The notes: generated from the letters alone by a model not told the origin. A stretch of 12,106 bases of DNA from Wenzhouxiangella sp. (GCA_007127425.1 SKZJ01000311.1:1-12106), one strand, 5' to 3'; shown: positions 1 through 6,559, numbered from the stretch's first letter. Translations and numbers: made by a program.

Positions 1-905
1 CTACGCTGTTTCTGCTGATCACGGTGGCGTTTTTTCTGATTCGCATTGCGCCCGGTGGGCCGTTCGACTCGGAGCGGGCCCTGCCGCCGGAGATCGAGGC
101 CAACCTCGCGGCCAAGTACCATCTCGACGAGCCCCTGGTGTTTCAGTACGGGCGTTACATGTGGCAGATTGCGCGGCTGGATTTCGGGCCCTCGTTCCAC
201 TACCGGGACTGGAGCGTCAATGACCTGATCCTGCAGGGGGCGCCGGTCTCGTTCACGCTGGGGATTCTGGCACTGATCATTGCGCTCATCCTCGGTGTCG
301 CCATCGGCGCCTGGGCGGCCTTGCGGCAGAACCGCCCGGCCGACTACACGGTGATGAGCTTTGCCATGGTCGGGATTTCCGTTCCCAATTTCGTCATGGC
401 ACCGCTGTTGATCCTGCTGTTTGCCATCACGCTGGGCTGGCTGCCGGCCGGGGGGTGGGAGTATTCGCCCTCGCGCATGGTGCTGCCGGTGGTCACCCTG
501 GCCTTGCCGATGATCGCCTACATCGCGCGCATCACCCGCGGCTCGATGATCGAGGTGCTGCACTCAAGCTATATCCGGACCGTGCGCGCCAAGGGGATGC
601 CGGAAAAGGAAGTCATTTTTCGCCATGCGCTCAAGCCCGCGCTGCTGCCGGTGATCTCCTACCTGGGTCCGGCCGCGGCCGGGATCCTGACCGGCTCGGT
701 GGTGGTTGAGCGCATCTTCACCATCCCCGGCATCGGCACCTACTTCGTGCAGGGCGCACTCAACCGCGACTACACGCTGGTGATGGGCGTGGTCATCCTC
801 TACGGCATCATCATCATCCTGTTCAACTTCATGGTCGACCTGCTTTACGCCTGGCTGGACCCGCGGATCCGCTACGACGATGGCGAAGCCGAGGCCGGGA
901 CATGA
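1..905 (+). CDS. oppB: Oligopeptide ABC transporter permease OppB (5' partial)
   Basis: One of the two membrane subunits of an oligopeptide importer in the inner membrane. The reading frame is open from base 3 and shows 300 residues ending at the TGA at 903-905. The first visible residues (TLFLLITVAFFLIRIAPGG) align with about residue 16 of E. coli OppB, so roughly 15 residues lie left of the window; the GTG at 24 is not the true start. Visible signs are the RIAPGGPFDSERALPPE stretch after the first membrane helix, the DFGPSFHYRDWSVNDL periplasmic segment, several long hydrophobic helices, and the cytoplasmic EAA-type loop (RTVRAKGMPEKEVIFRHAL, then KPALLPV) that docks on the ATPases. The conserved C-terminal pieces GALNRDYTLVMGV and YAWLDPRIRY are present. 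The stop overlaps the oppC start as ATGA. DppB and other peptide or nickel permeases are relatives, but the match to OppB is close along its whole length. Confidence 0.93.
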   Translation, partial: TLFLLITVAFFLIRIAPGGPFDSERALPPEIEANLAAKYHLDEPLVFQYGRYMWQIARLDFGPSFHYRDWSVNDLILQGAPVSFTLGILALIIALILGVAIGAWAALRQNRPADYTVMSFAMVGISVPNFVMAPLLILLFAITLGWLPAGGWEYSPSRMVLPVVTLALPMIAYIARITRGSMIEVLHSSYIRTVRAKGMPEKEVIFRHALKPALLPVISYLGPAAAGILTGSVVVERIFTIPGIGTYFVQGALNRDYTLVMGVVILYGIIIILFNFMVDLLYAWLDPRIRYDDGEAEAGT

Positions 906-1807
906 CCGAAACCACCCGTGACGCCTTCGACCAGGCACTGGACCGGCGCACGATCAAGGGTCGGTCGCTGTACGTCGATGCCTGGCACCGGCTGTTGAAA
1001 AACAAGGCGGCGGTGACTGCCCTGGTGGTGCTGTTCGTGATGGTGCTGTTGGTCGTCGTCGGCCCCATGCTCAGCCAGTGGGACCACGAGATTCCCGACT
1101 GGGAACACTACTCGACCCCGCCGTCGCTGGAGACCGGCCACATTTTCGGCACCGATGCCATCGGTCGGGACCTGTTTGTGCGCACCATGATCGGCGGGCA
1201 GATCTCGTTGCTGGTGGGGCTGTTGGCCACGCTGGTCTCGTTGATCATCGGCGTGACCTACGGCGCCATCGCCGGATACATGGGCGGGCGTATCGACAAC
1301 GTCATGATGCGTTTCGTCGACGCGGTCTACGCCATGCCCTTCATGTTCTTCGTCATCCTGCTGATGGTGGTGTTCGGACGCAATATCTTCCTGATCTTCA
1401 TTGCCATCGGCGCGATCAACTGGCTGGACATGGCGCGTATCGTCAGGGGGCAGACGCTGAGTCTCAAGAACAAGAATTTTGTCGAAGCCGCCCGCGCCTG
1501 CGGTGCCACCGAGGCGCAGATCATTCGCCGCCACATCATTCCCAATCTGTTGGGCGTGGTCATCGTCTACGTGACCCTGACCATTCCGCAGGTGATCCTG
1601 GTCGAGAGTTTCCTGAGTTTTCTCGGCCTGGGCGTCCAGGAACCACTCACCTCCTGGGGTGCACTGGTCAACGAGGGGGCCCAGGAACTCGAAACCGCCC
1701 CCTGGTCGCTGATGTTCCCGGCCAGCTTTCTGGCGGTTACGCTGTTTGCGTTCAATTTCCTCGGCGATGGCTTGCGTGATGCGCTGGATCCGAAGGATCG
1801 GTTGTAA
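902..1807 (+). CDS. oppC: Oligopeptide ABC transporter permease OppC
   Basis: Second membrane subunit of the oligopeptide importer, 301 residues (E. coli OppC is 302). It has the N-terminal OppC-type region (residues ~1-60) with one membrane helix around 35-57, then the periplasmic HIFGTDAIGRDLFVRTMIGG motif (80-99) typical of OppC/DppC. The transport core follows, with the EAA loop around 195-215 (VEAARACGATEAQIIRRHI), the LVESFLSFLGLGVQEP segment near 233-248, and a final helix ending in GDGLRDALDPKDRL. The ATG at 902 overlaps the oppB stop (ATGA) and has no strong Shine-Dalgarno, so translation is probably coupled to oppB. Unlike most opp operons, oppD does not follow directly: 179 bp of repeat-bearing sequence intervene. 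Confidence 0.95.
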   Translation: MTETTRDAFDQALDRRTIKGRSLYVDAWHRLLKNKAAVTALVVLFVMVLLVVVGPMLSQWDHEIPDWEHYSTPPSLETGHIFGTDAIGRDLFVRTMIGGQISLLVGLLATLVSLIIGVTYGAIAGYMGGRIDNVMMRFVDAVYAMPFMFFVILLMVVFGRNIFLIFIAIGAINWLDMARIVRGQTLSLKNKNFVEAARACGATEAQIIRRHIIPNLLGVVIVYVTLTIPQVILVESFLSFLGLGVQEPLTSWGALVNEGAQELETAPWSLMFPASFLAVTLFAFNFLGDGLRDALDPKDRL

Positions 1808-1811
1808 GAGC

Positions 1812-1842
1812 GGTAAAAGGTAAAAAGGTGAAAAGTGAAAGG
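1812..1842 (+). repeat. Purine-rich heptamer array, GGTRAAA orientation (left arm)
   Basis: Starting 5 nt after the oppC stop are GGTAAAA (1812-1818), GGTAAAAA (1819-1826), GGTGAAAA (1827-1834) and GTGAAAGG (1835-1842), a slightly degenerate 7-8 nt tandem array. It is the reverse complement of the TTTYACC array at 1945-1979. The outer edge GCGGTAAAAGGT (1810-1821) is perfectly complementary to ACCTTTTACCGC at 1970-1981, so the two arrays are arms of one inverted repeat around a ~100-bp core. I do not know a function. Confidence 0.85.
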
Positions 1843-1845
1843 AGG
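1838..1845 (+). promoter_or_regulatory. Shine-Dalgarno-like AAAGGAGG at the inner edge of the repeat arm
   Basis: AAAGGAGG is a near-perfect anti-16S match, formed where the heptamer array runs into the core sequence. It lies 4 nt before an ATG at 1850 and directly before another at 1846. It is far too distant (about 140 nt) to serve oppD directly, so if it is used it serves the small ORF 1850-1987. Confidence 0.4.
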
Positions 1846-1849
1846 ATGG

Positions 1850-1987
1850 ATGTTTGCTAGGCTGAAGAAGCGGCGGTTTTGCCAGGGCTGGAGAATCGCA
1901 GTCGCACGGGAGGGCAGTGAGTGCCATGCGCTGGCGCTTGGCGCTTTTTCCTTTTACCTTTCACCTTTCACCTTTTACCGCCCCTGA
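1850..1987 (+). CDS. Possible 45-residue leader ORF coupled to oppD
   Basis: A small reading frame beginning [18 protein letters not shown] and ending [12 protein letters not shown]. It has an AAAGGAGG Shine-Dalgarno ending 4 nt upstream, and its TGA stop (1985-1987) overlaps the oppD ATG (1987-1989) as TGATG, the same junction seen between oppD and oppF. This matters because oppD itself has no ribosome-binding site: the bases before its ATG are pyrimidine-rich. The last third of the peptide is encoded by the TTTYACC heptamers, so losing or gaining one unit would shift its frame. The N-terminal part is basic, with rare AGG and AGA codons, and I recognise no family. The peptide is probably not functional itself; a role as a translation-coupling leader is inference. 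It could also be chance. Confidence 0.3.
   Translation: MFARLKKRRFCQGWRIAVAREGSECHALALGAFSFYLSPFTFYRP
1945..1979 (+). repeat. TTTYACC heptamer array (right arm), upstream of oppD
   Basis: Five contiguous 7-nt units: TTTTTCC (1945-1951), TTTTACC (1952-1958), TTTCACC (1959-1965), TTTCACC (1966-1972) and TTTTACC (1973-1979), followed by GC. It is the pyrimidine-rich arm facing the purine-rich array at 1812-1842. The terminal 12 bases ACCTTTTACCGC (1970-1981) recur exactly at 6438-6449, so the array has a conserved edge. The oppD ATG is 7 nt downstream. Confidence 0.9.
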
Positions 1988-2967
1988 TGGCCTTGCTTGA
2001 AGTCCGCGACCTCACCGTCTCCTTCAACACCCCCGAAGGCGTGGTGCATGCCGTCAACGGCATCAGTTTCGATCTCGAGCCCGGCGAGACGCTGGGGCTG
2101 GTGGGTGAGTCGGGTTCGGGCAAGACGCAGACCGCGCTCGCGCTGATGGGGTTGCTGGCCGAGAACGGCCGTGCCACCGGCTCGGTGAAATTCCGTGGCC
2201 AGGAGCTGCTGGGCATGTCGCTGTCGGAACTGACCCGCGTGCGCGGGTCGAAGATCTCGATGATCTTCCAGGACCCGGTGTCCTCGCTCAATCCCTACAT
2301 GACCATCGGCGAGCAACTGGTCGAGGTGCTCACGCATCACCGCAACCTCAAGCGCCGCGAGGCCAAGGCGCGGGCGATCGAAATGCTTCGACAGGTGCGC
2401 CTGAGCGATCCGGTACAGCGCATGAAGCAGTACCCCCACGAGCTGTCGGGCGGCATGTGCCAGCGCGTGATGATCGCCATGGGGCTGCTTTGCCAGCCGG
2501 ATCTGCTGATCGCCGACGAGCCGACCACCGCGCTCGACGTCACGGTGCAGTCGCAGATCAACTCGCTGATGGGCGAGCTGTCGACCCAGTCCTCGACCGC
2601 CATCCTGCTGATCACCCACGATCTCGGCGTGGTCGCCGGCCTGAGCGATCGGGTGCTGGTGATGTATGCCGGCCAGGAAATGGAGATGGCCGACGTCGAC
2701 TCGCTGTTTGCCGACCCGCGTCACCCCTACACCGAAGGCCTGCTGCACTCGGTGCCAAGGCTGGACCGCGCCGACTCGGGCATCCTCCACGCCATCCCCG
2801 GCAATCCGCCCAACCTGCTGGAAGTGCCCGAAGGTTGTCCATTTCGTGATCGGTGCACATATGCCTGGGACAAGTGCCACGAGCGGCCGGTATTCGAGAA
2901 GGTCGGTGAAGGGCGGTTCAAGCGCTGCCATCTCGACGCATTGCCGCAGCAGGAGGAGGCCAGCTGA
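1987..2967 (+). CDS. oppD: Oligopeptide ABC transporter ATP-binding protein OppD
   Basis: Cytoplasmic ATPase of the importer, 326 residues from the ATG at 1987. Visible motifs are Walker A GESGSGKT (40-47), Q-loop Gln95 in [12 protein letters not shown], signature LSGGMCQR (153-160; most OppD have Arg where this has Cys158), Walker B LLIADEPT (173-180) and switch His211. The oligopeptide C-terminal domain follows ([16 protein letters not shown]), with cysteines at 284, 290, 297 and 314 in the spacing that binds a [4Fe-4S] cluster in studied DppD-type proteins. I chose 1987 because [20 protein letters not shown] matches the family N-terminus. A GTG at 1921 is in frame and has GGGAGGG 6 nt upstream, but it would add a peptide encoded partly by the heptamer array. 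The gene overlaps oppF by one base. Confidence 0.94.
   Translation: MALLEVRDLTVSFNTPEGVVHAVNGISFDLEPGETLGLVGESGSGKTQTALALMGLLAENGRATGSVKFRGQELLGMSLSELTRVRGSKISMIFQDPVSSLNPYMTIGEQLVEVLTHHRNLKRREAKARAIEMLRQVRLSDPVQRMKQYPHELSGGMCQRVMIAMGLLCQPDLLIADEPTTALDVTVQSQINSLMGELSTQSSTAILLITHDLGVVAGLSDRVLVMYAGQEMEMADVDSLFADPRHPYTEGLLHSVPRLDRADSGILHAIPGNPPNLLEVPEGCPFRDRCTYAWDKCHERPVFEKVGEGRFKRCHLDALPQQEEAS
2951..2959 (+). promoter_or_regulatory. Strong ribosome-binding site for oppF
   Basis: AGGAGGAGG, inside the 3' end of oppD, ends 7 nt before the oppF ATG at 2967. It fixes that start and suggests oppF is translated efficiently by both reinitiation (TGATG) and direct ribosome entry. Confidence 0.8.
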
Positions 2968-4007
2968 TGCGTTCACCCGTGCTCGAAGTTCGTGACCTCC
3001 AGGTCCATTTCCGCGTCGATGCCGGCAGCTTCTTTCGGCACGACTATCACAGTATTCGTGCCGTAGACGGCATCAGCCTGGATGTCTACCCCGCCGAAAC
3101 CCTGGGCATTGTCGGTGAATCGGGGTGCGGCAAATCGACCCTGGCCCGCGCCCTGCTCGGCCTGCAGCGCGCCCGGGGCGGGTCGATCAAGTGGCTGGGC
3201 GACGAGTTTGTCGGCGCCAGCGAGGAGTTCCTGCGCAAGAAGCGGCGCGAAATACAAATCATCTTCCAGGACCCGTCCGGCTCGCTGGATCCCCGCATGA
3301 CTGTCGGCGAGATCGTCGCCGAGCCGCTCAAGACCTTCTTCCCGTCGATGTCGAAGATGCAGATACGCGAGCGCGTCAGCGGCATGTTACAGATGGTCGG
3401 TTTGCGCAGCGACCAGCTCAACCGCTACCCGCACGAGTTCTCCGGTGGGCAGTGCCAGCGCGTCGGCATCGCCCGGGCGCTGGTCGTCAATCCCCGGCTG
3501 GTGGTGTGCGACGAACCGGTCAGCGCGCTCGACGTTTCCATCCAGGCGCAGATCGTGAACCTGCTCAAGGACCTGCAGCAGAAACTGCAGCTGTCGCTGA
3601 TCTTCATCGCTCACGACTTGTCGGTGGTTCGCCACGTCTCCGACCGCGTGCTGGTGATGTACCTGGGCCGGGTGATGGAACTGGCCGACCGCGAGAGCAT
3701 CTACCATGCCCCGCGCCATCCCTACACGCGGGCGCTGATCGAGTCGGTGCCGATTCCCGATCCGGTGCGTGAGCGCGCCCGCGCCCGTCGCTCCCTGCAG
3801 GGCGACATGCCCTCGCCGCTCAATCCGCCCTCGGGCTGCGTGTTCCGAACGCGTTGCCCGTTTGCGATCGATCGATGTGCCGCCGAGGTGCCGGAACTGG
3901 AAATGCTCGAAGACGGCAACCGGGTGGCCTGTCATCGCCACCGCGAACTGCCGGGCGAGCCGTGGCCGGAAAGCGACGAGGCGGACGAGGAAGTCTCACC
4001 GACATGA
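2967..4007 (+). CDS. oppF: Oligopeptide ABC transporter ATP-binding protein OppF
   Basis: The partner ATPase of OppD, 346 residues (E. coli OppF is 334). Walker A GESGCGKS (50-57), Q-loop Gln101 in FQDPSGSLDPRMTVGE, signature FSGGQCQR (158-165), Walker B VVCDEP (179-184) and switch His216 are all intact. The C-terminal oligopeptide domain contains cysteines 291, 297, 304 and 322 (C-X5-C-X6-C-X17-C), parallel to those in OppD and fitting a second iron-sulfur site; that assignment is by analogy. The segment at 106-117 (SLDPRMTVGEIV) is typical of OppF/DppF. A short acidic tail (PESDEADEEVSPT) follows. The start overlaps the oppD stop as TGATG; the stop overlaps the rsmG start as ATGA, tying a transporter gene to a housekeeping rRNA methylase. 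Confidence 0.95.
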   Translation: MRSPVLEVRDLQVHFRVDAGSFFRHDYHSIRAVDGISLDVYPAETLGIVGESGCGKSTLARALLGLQRARGGSIKWLGDEFVGASEEFLRKKRREIQIIFQDPSGSLDPRMTVGEIVAEPLKTFFPSMSKMQIRERVSGMLQMVGLRSDQLNRYPHEFSGGQCQRVGIARALVVNPRLVVCDEPVSALDVSIQAQIVNLLKDLQQKLQLSLIFIAHDLSVVRHVSDRVLVMYLGRVMELADRESIYHAPRHPYTRALIESVPIPDPVRERARARRSLQGDMPSPLNPPSGCVFRTRCPFAIDRCAAEVPELEMLEDGNRVACHRHRELPGEPWPESDEADEEVSPT

Positions 4008-4639
4008 GCAGTCCGGAATTGCGCAAGCGGCTCGAGCGCGGGCTCGGGTCGATGGGGATTGATCTGTCCGGAGACCAGGTCGAGGCCCTGCTGGCCTACC
4101 TTGCCCTGCTCACGCGCTGGAACCGGGCCTATAACCTCACCGCCGTCGACGAGCCGATGGAGATGGTCGACCGCCACCTGCTCGACAGCCTGAGCATCCT
4201 GCCCTGGCTCAAGGCCGACCGTGTACTCGACGCGGGAACCGGTGCCGGGCTGCCGGGCGTGCCGCTGGCCATCGCCTGTCCCGAGCGGCATTTCGTGCTG
4301 GTCGATGCCAGCAGCAAGAAGGTCCGATTCCTGCGCCAGGTGCGGCGTGAGCTCGGATTGGACAACATCGAACCGGTGCACGGCCGCCTCGAGATGATCG
4401 ACCCGGACAACTATCCGGCGGGCGATCTCGTCGCCCGGGCGCTGGCACCGCTGCCGCGACTGGTCGGGCAACTCGAAGCCTGGCTGGCGCGCGGCGCCCG
4501 TCTGCTGGCGATGAAGGCGCGGTTGGAACAAAGCGAGTGCGAAGGTGTGCCAAGCGGCTACAATGTCGATCGGATCGAACTGGAAGTACCGGGTACCGCC
4601 GCCAGGCGCTGCCTGGTCATCGTGAGTCGACATGAGTGA
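4004..4639 (+). CDS. rsmG: 16S rRNA (guanine-N7) methyltransferase RsmG
   Basis: SAM-dependent enzyme that methylates N7 of G527 in 16S rRNA (E. coli numbering); also called GidB. It has 211 residues (E. coli 207). Visible features are the N-terminal helix region with YLALLTRWNRAYNLTAV (32-48), RHLLDSLSI (57-65), the SAM-binding glycine loop DAGTGAGLPGVPLAIACPE (76-94), the acidic residue after strand 2 (LVDASSKKVRFLRQV, 99-113), and the ARALAPLPRL motif around 144-153. The ATG at 4004 overlaps the oppF stop by 4 nt; an in-frame ATG at 3854 would add residues unlike the family and lies within oppF. The gene overlaps parA by 8 nt. Normally mnmG (gidA) sits directly upstream; here oppF does. 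Confidence 0.95.
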   Translation: MSSPELRKRLERGLGSMGIDLSGDQVEALLAYLALLTRWNRAYNLTAVDEPMEMVDRHLLDSLSILPWLKADRVLDAGTGAGLPGVPLAIACPERHFVLVDASSKKVRFLRQVRRELGLDNIEPVHGRLEMIDPDNYPAGDLVARALAPLPRLVGQLEAWLARGARLLAMKARLEQSECEGVPSGYNVDRIELEVPGTAARRCLVIVSRHE

Positions 4640-5420
4640 AAGACGGGCCAGGATTCTGGCCGTAACCAACCAGAAAGGCGGGGTGGGCAAGACCACCACT
4701 GCACTCAACCTCGCTGCCGGGCTGGCCGAGCTCAGGCGTCGCGTGCTGCTGATCGATATCGATCCGCAGGGCAATGCCACGACCGGCTCCGGGGTCGAGA
4801 TCGGCGAGGACCAGCCCACGCTTTGCGAAGTGCTGATGGGCGAGGCGACCATCCCCGAGGTCACGTTACAGGTCGAGGACATGGGTTTCGATCTGGTGCC
4901 GGCCAACGGCGACCTGACCGCGGCCGAGGTGGCGCTGATGGACCTCGAGGATCGTTCCGGTGTGCTCAAGGCCGCGCTGGATCCGCTTCGCGGCCGCTAC
5001 CACCACGTCATCATCGATTGTCCGCCGGCACTCAACGTGCTCACGCTCAATGCGCTCACTGCCGCCGACCGGGTGTTGATCCCGATGCAATGCGAGTACT
5101 ACGCCCTGGAAGGGCTGACCGCCCTGCTCAATACCATCGAGCAGATCCAGGATTCGGTCAACCCGGACCTGGAAATCGAGGGCCTGGTGCGGACCATGTT
5201 CGATATTCGCAACAACCTTTCCGGTGCCGTCTCGCGCCAGCTCGGCGAACACTTCGGCGACAAGCTGTATTCCACCGTGGTCCCGCGCAACGTGCGCGTG
5301 GCCGAGGCGCCGAGCTACGGGCAGTCGGTGATTCACTACGATCGTGAGTCTCGCGGCGCGGTAGCCTATCTCGGCCTGGCCGGAGAATACCTGCGTCGAC
5401 TCGGAGCCGATCCACGATGA
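4632..5420 (+). CDS. parA: Chromosome partitioning ATPase ParA (Soj)
   Basis: P-loop ATPase that, with ParB bound at parS, drives segregation of newly copied origins. 262 residues of the short chromosomal Soj type, without an N-terminal DNA-binding domain. It shows the deviant Walker A KGGVGKTT (15-22) with the signature lysine 15, the switch I region DIDPQGNATTGSG (42-54), and Walker B HVIIDCPPAL (125-134). The QCEYYALEGLTALLNTIE segment and the C-terminal ARG-rich VPRNVRVAEAPSYGQSV motif are characteristic. The ATG at 4632 lies inside the rsmG 3' end (8-nt overlap), and the stop overlaps parB as ATGA, so the three genes are almost certainly co-translated. Confidence 0.96.
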   Translation: MSERRARILAVTNQKGGVGKTTTALNLAAGLAELRRRVLLIDIDPQGNATTGSGVEIGEDQPTLCEVLMGEATIPEVTLQVEDMGFDLVPANGDLTAAEVALMDLEDRSGVLKAALDPLRGRYHHVIIDCPPALNVLTLNALTAADRVLIPMQCEYYALEGLTALLNTIEQIQDSVNPDLEIEGLVRTMFDIRNNLSGAVSRQLGEHFGDKLYSTVVPRNVRVAEAPSYGQSVIHYDRESRGAVAYLGLAGEYLRRLGADPR

Positions 5421-6298
5421 ACGCCTCGCGCAAGAAGAAACCACTCGGTCGCAACCTCGATGCCCTGCTGGGCAAGACCCGGGCCGCGGCCGAGAAGGCC
5501 AGCCCGGAGGGTGAACTGACCGGGCTGAAGAACTTGCCGCTGGATGTGATCGAGCCGGGACGTTACCAGCCGCGCTCGGCCATGGATCCGGATCGCCTGC
5601 AGGAGTTGTCGAACTCGATTCGCGAACAGGGCCTGGTACAGCCGATCGTCGTTCGGCCGCTGGCGAAGAAGGGCCGCTACGAACTGATTGCCGGCGAGCG
5701 GCGCTGGCGCGCCTCGCAGATGGCCGGCCTGGAGACCATTCCCGCGCTGGTGCGCGAGGTCGCCGACGAGGCCACCCTGGCGCTGGCGCTGATCGAGAAC
5801 ATCCAGCGCGAGAACCTCAACCCGCTCGAGGAAGCCACCGCGCTCAGGCGCCTGATCGAAGAGTTTGATCTCACCCATGAGGAGGCGGCCACCAGCGTCG
5901 GGCGTTCTCGTGCGGCGGTGACCAACATGCTCCGCCTGCTCGACATGGCACCGGAAGTGCGCGAACTGGTCGACCAGCGCAAGCTCGACATGGGCCATGC
6001 CCGTGCCCTGCTCACCCTCGATCGGTCCGACCAGGTGCGCGCCGCGCGCCAGGTGGTCGAACAGGAACTGTCGGTCCGCCAGACCGAAGCCTTGGTGCGC
6101 CGAATGCGCGAAGGGGCGCCGGAGAAAAAGAAGCCGGTACGGAAGAGCGCCGACATCGAGCGCCTCGAGCAGGAACTGACCGAAACCCTGTGCGCCCCGG
6201 TTTCGCTCCGACACCAGACCTCCGGCAAGGGCCAGATGACCATCCGCTACACCAGCCTCGACGAACTCGACGGCATCCTCGAACGCCTGAAGCGCTAG
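5417..6298 (+). CDS. parB: Chromosome partitioning protein ParB (Spo0J)
   Basis: CTP-dependent DNA clamp that loads at parS sites near the origin and stimulates ParA. 293 residues, usual length. The N-terminus KKKPLGRNLDALLGK (6-20) is the ParA-interaction segment. The ParB/Srx domain contains IEPGRYQPR (45-53), the GERRWRA nucleotide-binding box (93-99) and ENIQRENLNPLEEA (127-140). A helix-turn-helix lies around 152-175 (LTHEEAATSVGRSRAAVTN), followed by LDMGHARALLTLD and a C-terminal dimerisation region ending ILERLKR. The start overlaps parA (ATGA). The TAG stop (6296-6298) shares its last two bases with the first arm of a long palindrome, so the palindrome begins exactly where the gene ends. 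I saw no parS in this window. Confidence 0.96.
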   Translation: MNASRKKKPLGRNLDALLGKTRAAAEKASPEGELTGLKNLPLDVIEPGRYQPRSAMDPDRLQELSNSIREQGLVQPIVVRPLAKKGRYELIAGERRWRASQMAGLETIPALVREVADEATLALALIENIQRENLNPLEEATALRRLIEEFDLTHEEAATSVGRSRAAVTNMLRLLDMAPEVRELVDQRKLDMGHARALLTLDRSDQVRAARQVVEQELSVRQTEALVRRMREGAPEKKKPVRKSADIERLEQELTETLCAPVSLRHQTSGKGQMTIRYTSLDELDGILERLKR

Positions 6299-6366
6299 GA
6301 AACCGCTGAAAAACTACTGCGCGTGCGCCTGATGGCGCCCGCTCGCTACGTTTTCAGAGGTTTCCT
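6297..6366 (+). repeat. 70-nt imperfect palindrome at the parB 3' end (MITE- or REP-like)
   Basis: The arms AGGAAACCGCTGAAAA (6297-6312) and TTTTCAGAGGTTTCCT (6351-6366) are complementary with a single mismatch in 16. Pairing continues more weakly inside and closes with GCGCC (6325-6329), a TGAT loop, and GGCGC (6334-6338). No T-run follows, so it is not a standard intrinsic terminator, although it could stop or slow polymerase or protect the parB mRNA end. Long near-perfect terminal arms of this kind are also typical of small non-autonomous transposons. I see no clear target duplication at its edges. Confidence 0.75.
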
Positions 6367-6370
6367 GGGC

Positions 6371-6398
6371 TGTGGCTAGTGGTCAATGCCCAGCCACA
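6371..6398 (+). repeat. Short inverted repeat TGTGGCT...AGCCACA
   Basis: Perfect 7-bp arms at 6371-6377 and 6392-6398 around a 14-nt loop, between the parB palindrome and the heptamer array. TGGGC/GCCCA at 6366-6370 and 6388-6392 can form a competing stem. This could be a second hairpin of the parB 3' region or an operator half-site pair; nothing decides between these. Confidence 0.45.
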
Positions 6399-6412
6399 AG
6401 GCGCCGACTACG

Positions 6413-6447
6413 TTTCACCTTTCACATTTCACCTTTTACCTTTTACC
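6413..6447 (+). repeat. TTTYACC heptamer array upstream of the atp promoter
   Basis: Five contiguous units: TTTCACC (6413-6419), TTTCACA (6420-6426), TTTCACC (6427-6433), TTTTACC (6434-6440) and TTTTACC (6441-6447), then GC. The last 12 bases ACCTTTTACCGC (6438-6449) are identical to the edge of the array before oppD. No opposing purine-rich arm is present here. The array ends 15 bp before the -35 element of the ATP synthase promoter. Confidence 0.92.
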
Positions 6448-6462
6448 GCAGCCTTTCATTCC

Positions 6463-6492
6463 TTGCCGCTCCCGCAAATCCCCTGTTATAAT
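6463..6492 (+). promoter_or_regulatory. Sigma70-type promoter of the atp operon
   Basis: TTGCCG at 6463-6468 (4 of 6 matches to TTGACA), an 18-bp spacer, and a perfect TATAAT at 6487-6492. TG at 6484-6485, one base before the hexamer, makes it an extended -10. A perfect TATAAT in so GC-rich a region, just ahead of atpI, is strong support. Predicted transcription start is near 6499, giving a leader of about 60 nt. Confidence 0.8.
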
Positions 6493-6505
6493 TGCCCGGA
6501 TTTGC

Positions 6506-6530
6506 AGGGCGCAGTGTCATTTTGCGCCCT
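6506..6530 (+). other. Hairpin in the atp operon 5' leader
   Basis: AGGGCGCA (6506-6513) and TGCGCCCT (6523-6530) form a perfect 8-bp GC-rich stem around a 9-nt loop, starting about 7 nt into the predicted transcript. It has no T-run and lies 30 nt before the atpI ATG. It may stabilise the mRNA 5' end; a protein-binding operator is also possible. Confidence 0.55.
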
Positions 6531-6559
6531 TCCGGTGCAGACCCGGCCGCTTTTCCTCC

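Noticed and set aside
1210-1217. Chi-like octamer GCTGGTGG (also at 3497-3504)
   Set aside because: Common by chance in GC-rich coding sequence, and the E. coli Chi sequence need not apply in this organism.
872-1927. Long open frames on the - strand opposite oppBC, oppD, parB and atpA
   Set aside because: They lie antisense to conserved genes, are rich in His, Asp, Gln and Arg as expected from the complement of GC-rich codons, and match no family I recognise.
1921-1986. N-terminal extension of OppD from the GTG at 1921
   Set aside because: It has a decent GGGAGGG upstream, but the added residues come largely from the heptamer array and the family N-terminus begins at 1987. Kept only as part of a finding.
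3854-4003. Longer RsmG starting within oppF
   Set aside because: The extra 50 residues are an out-of-frame reading of oppF; the family start fits the ATG at 4004 with the ATGA overlap.
6297-6366. Intrinsic terminator after parB
   Set aside because: The hairpin is long and stable-looking but no run of T follows it, so rho-independent termination is not supported.
6386-6559. Longer AtpI starting at the ATG at 6386
   Set aside because: It begins upstream of the atp promoter and reads through the repeat array and the leader hairpin; the resulting residues are not membrane-protein-like or AtpI-like.
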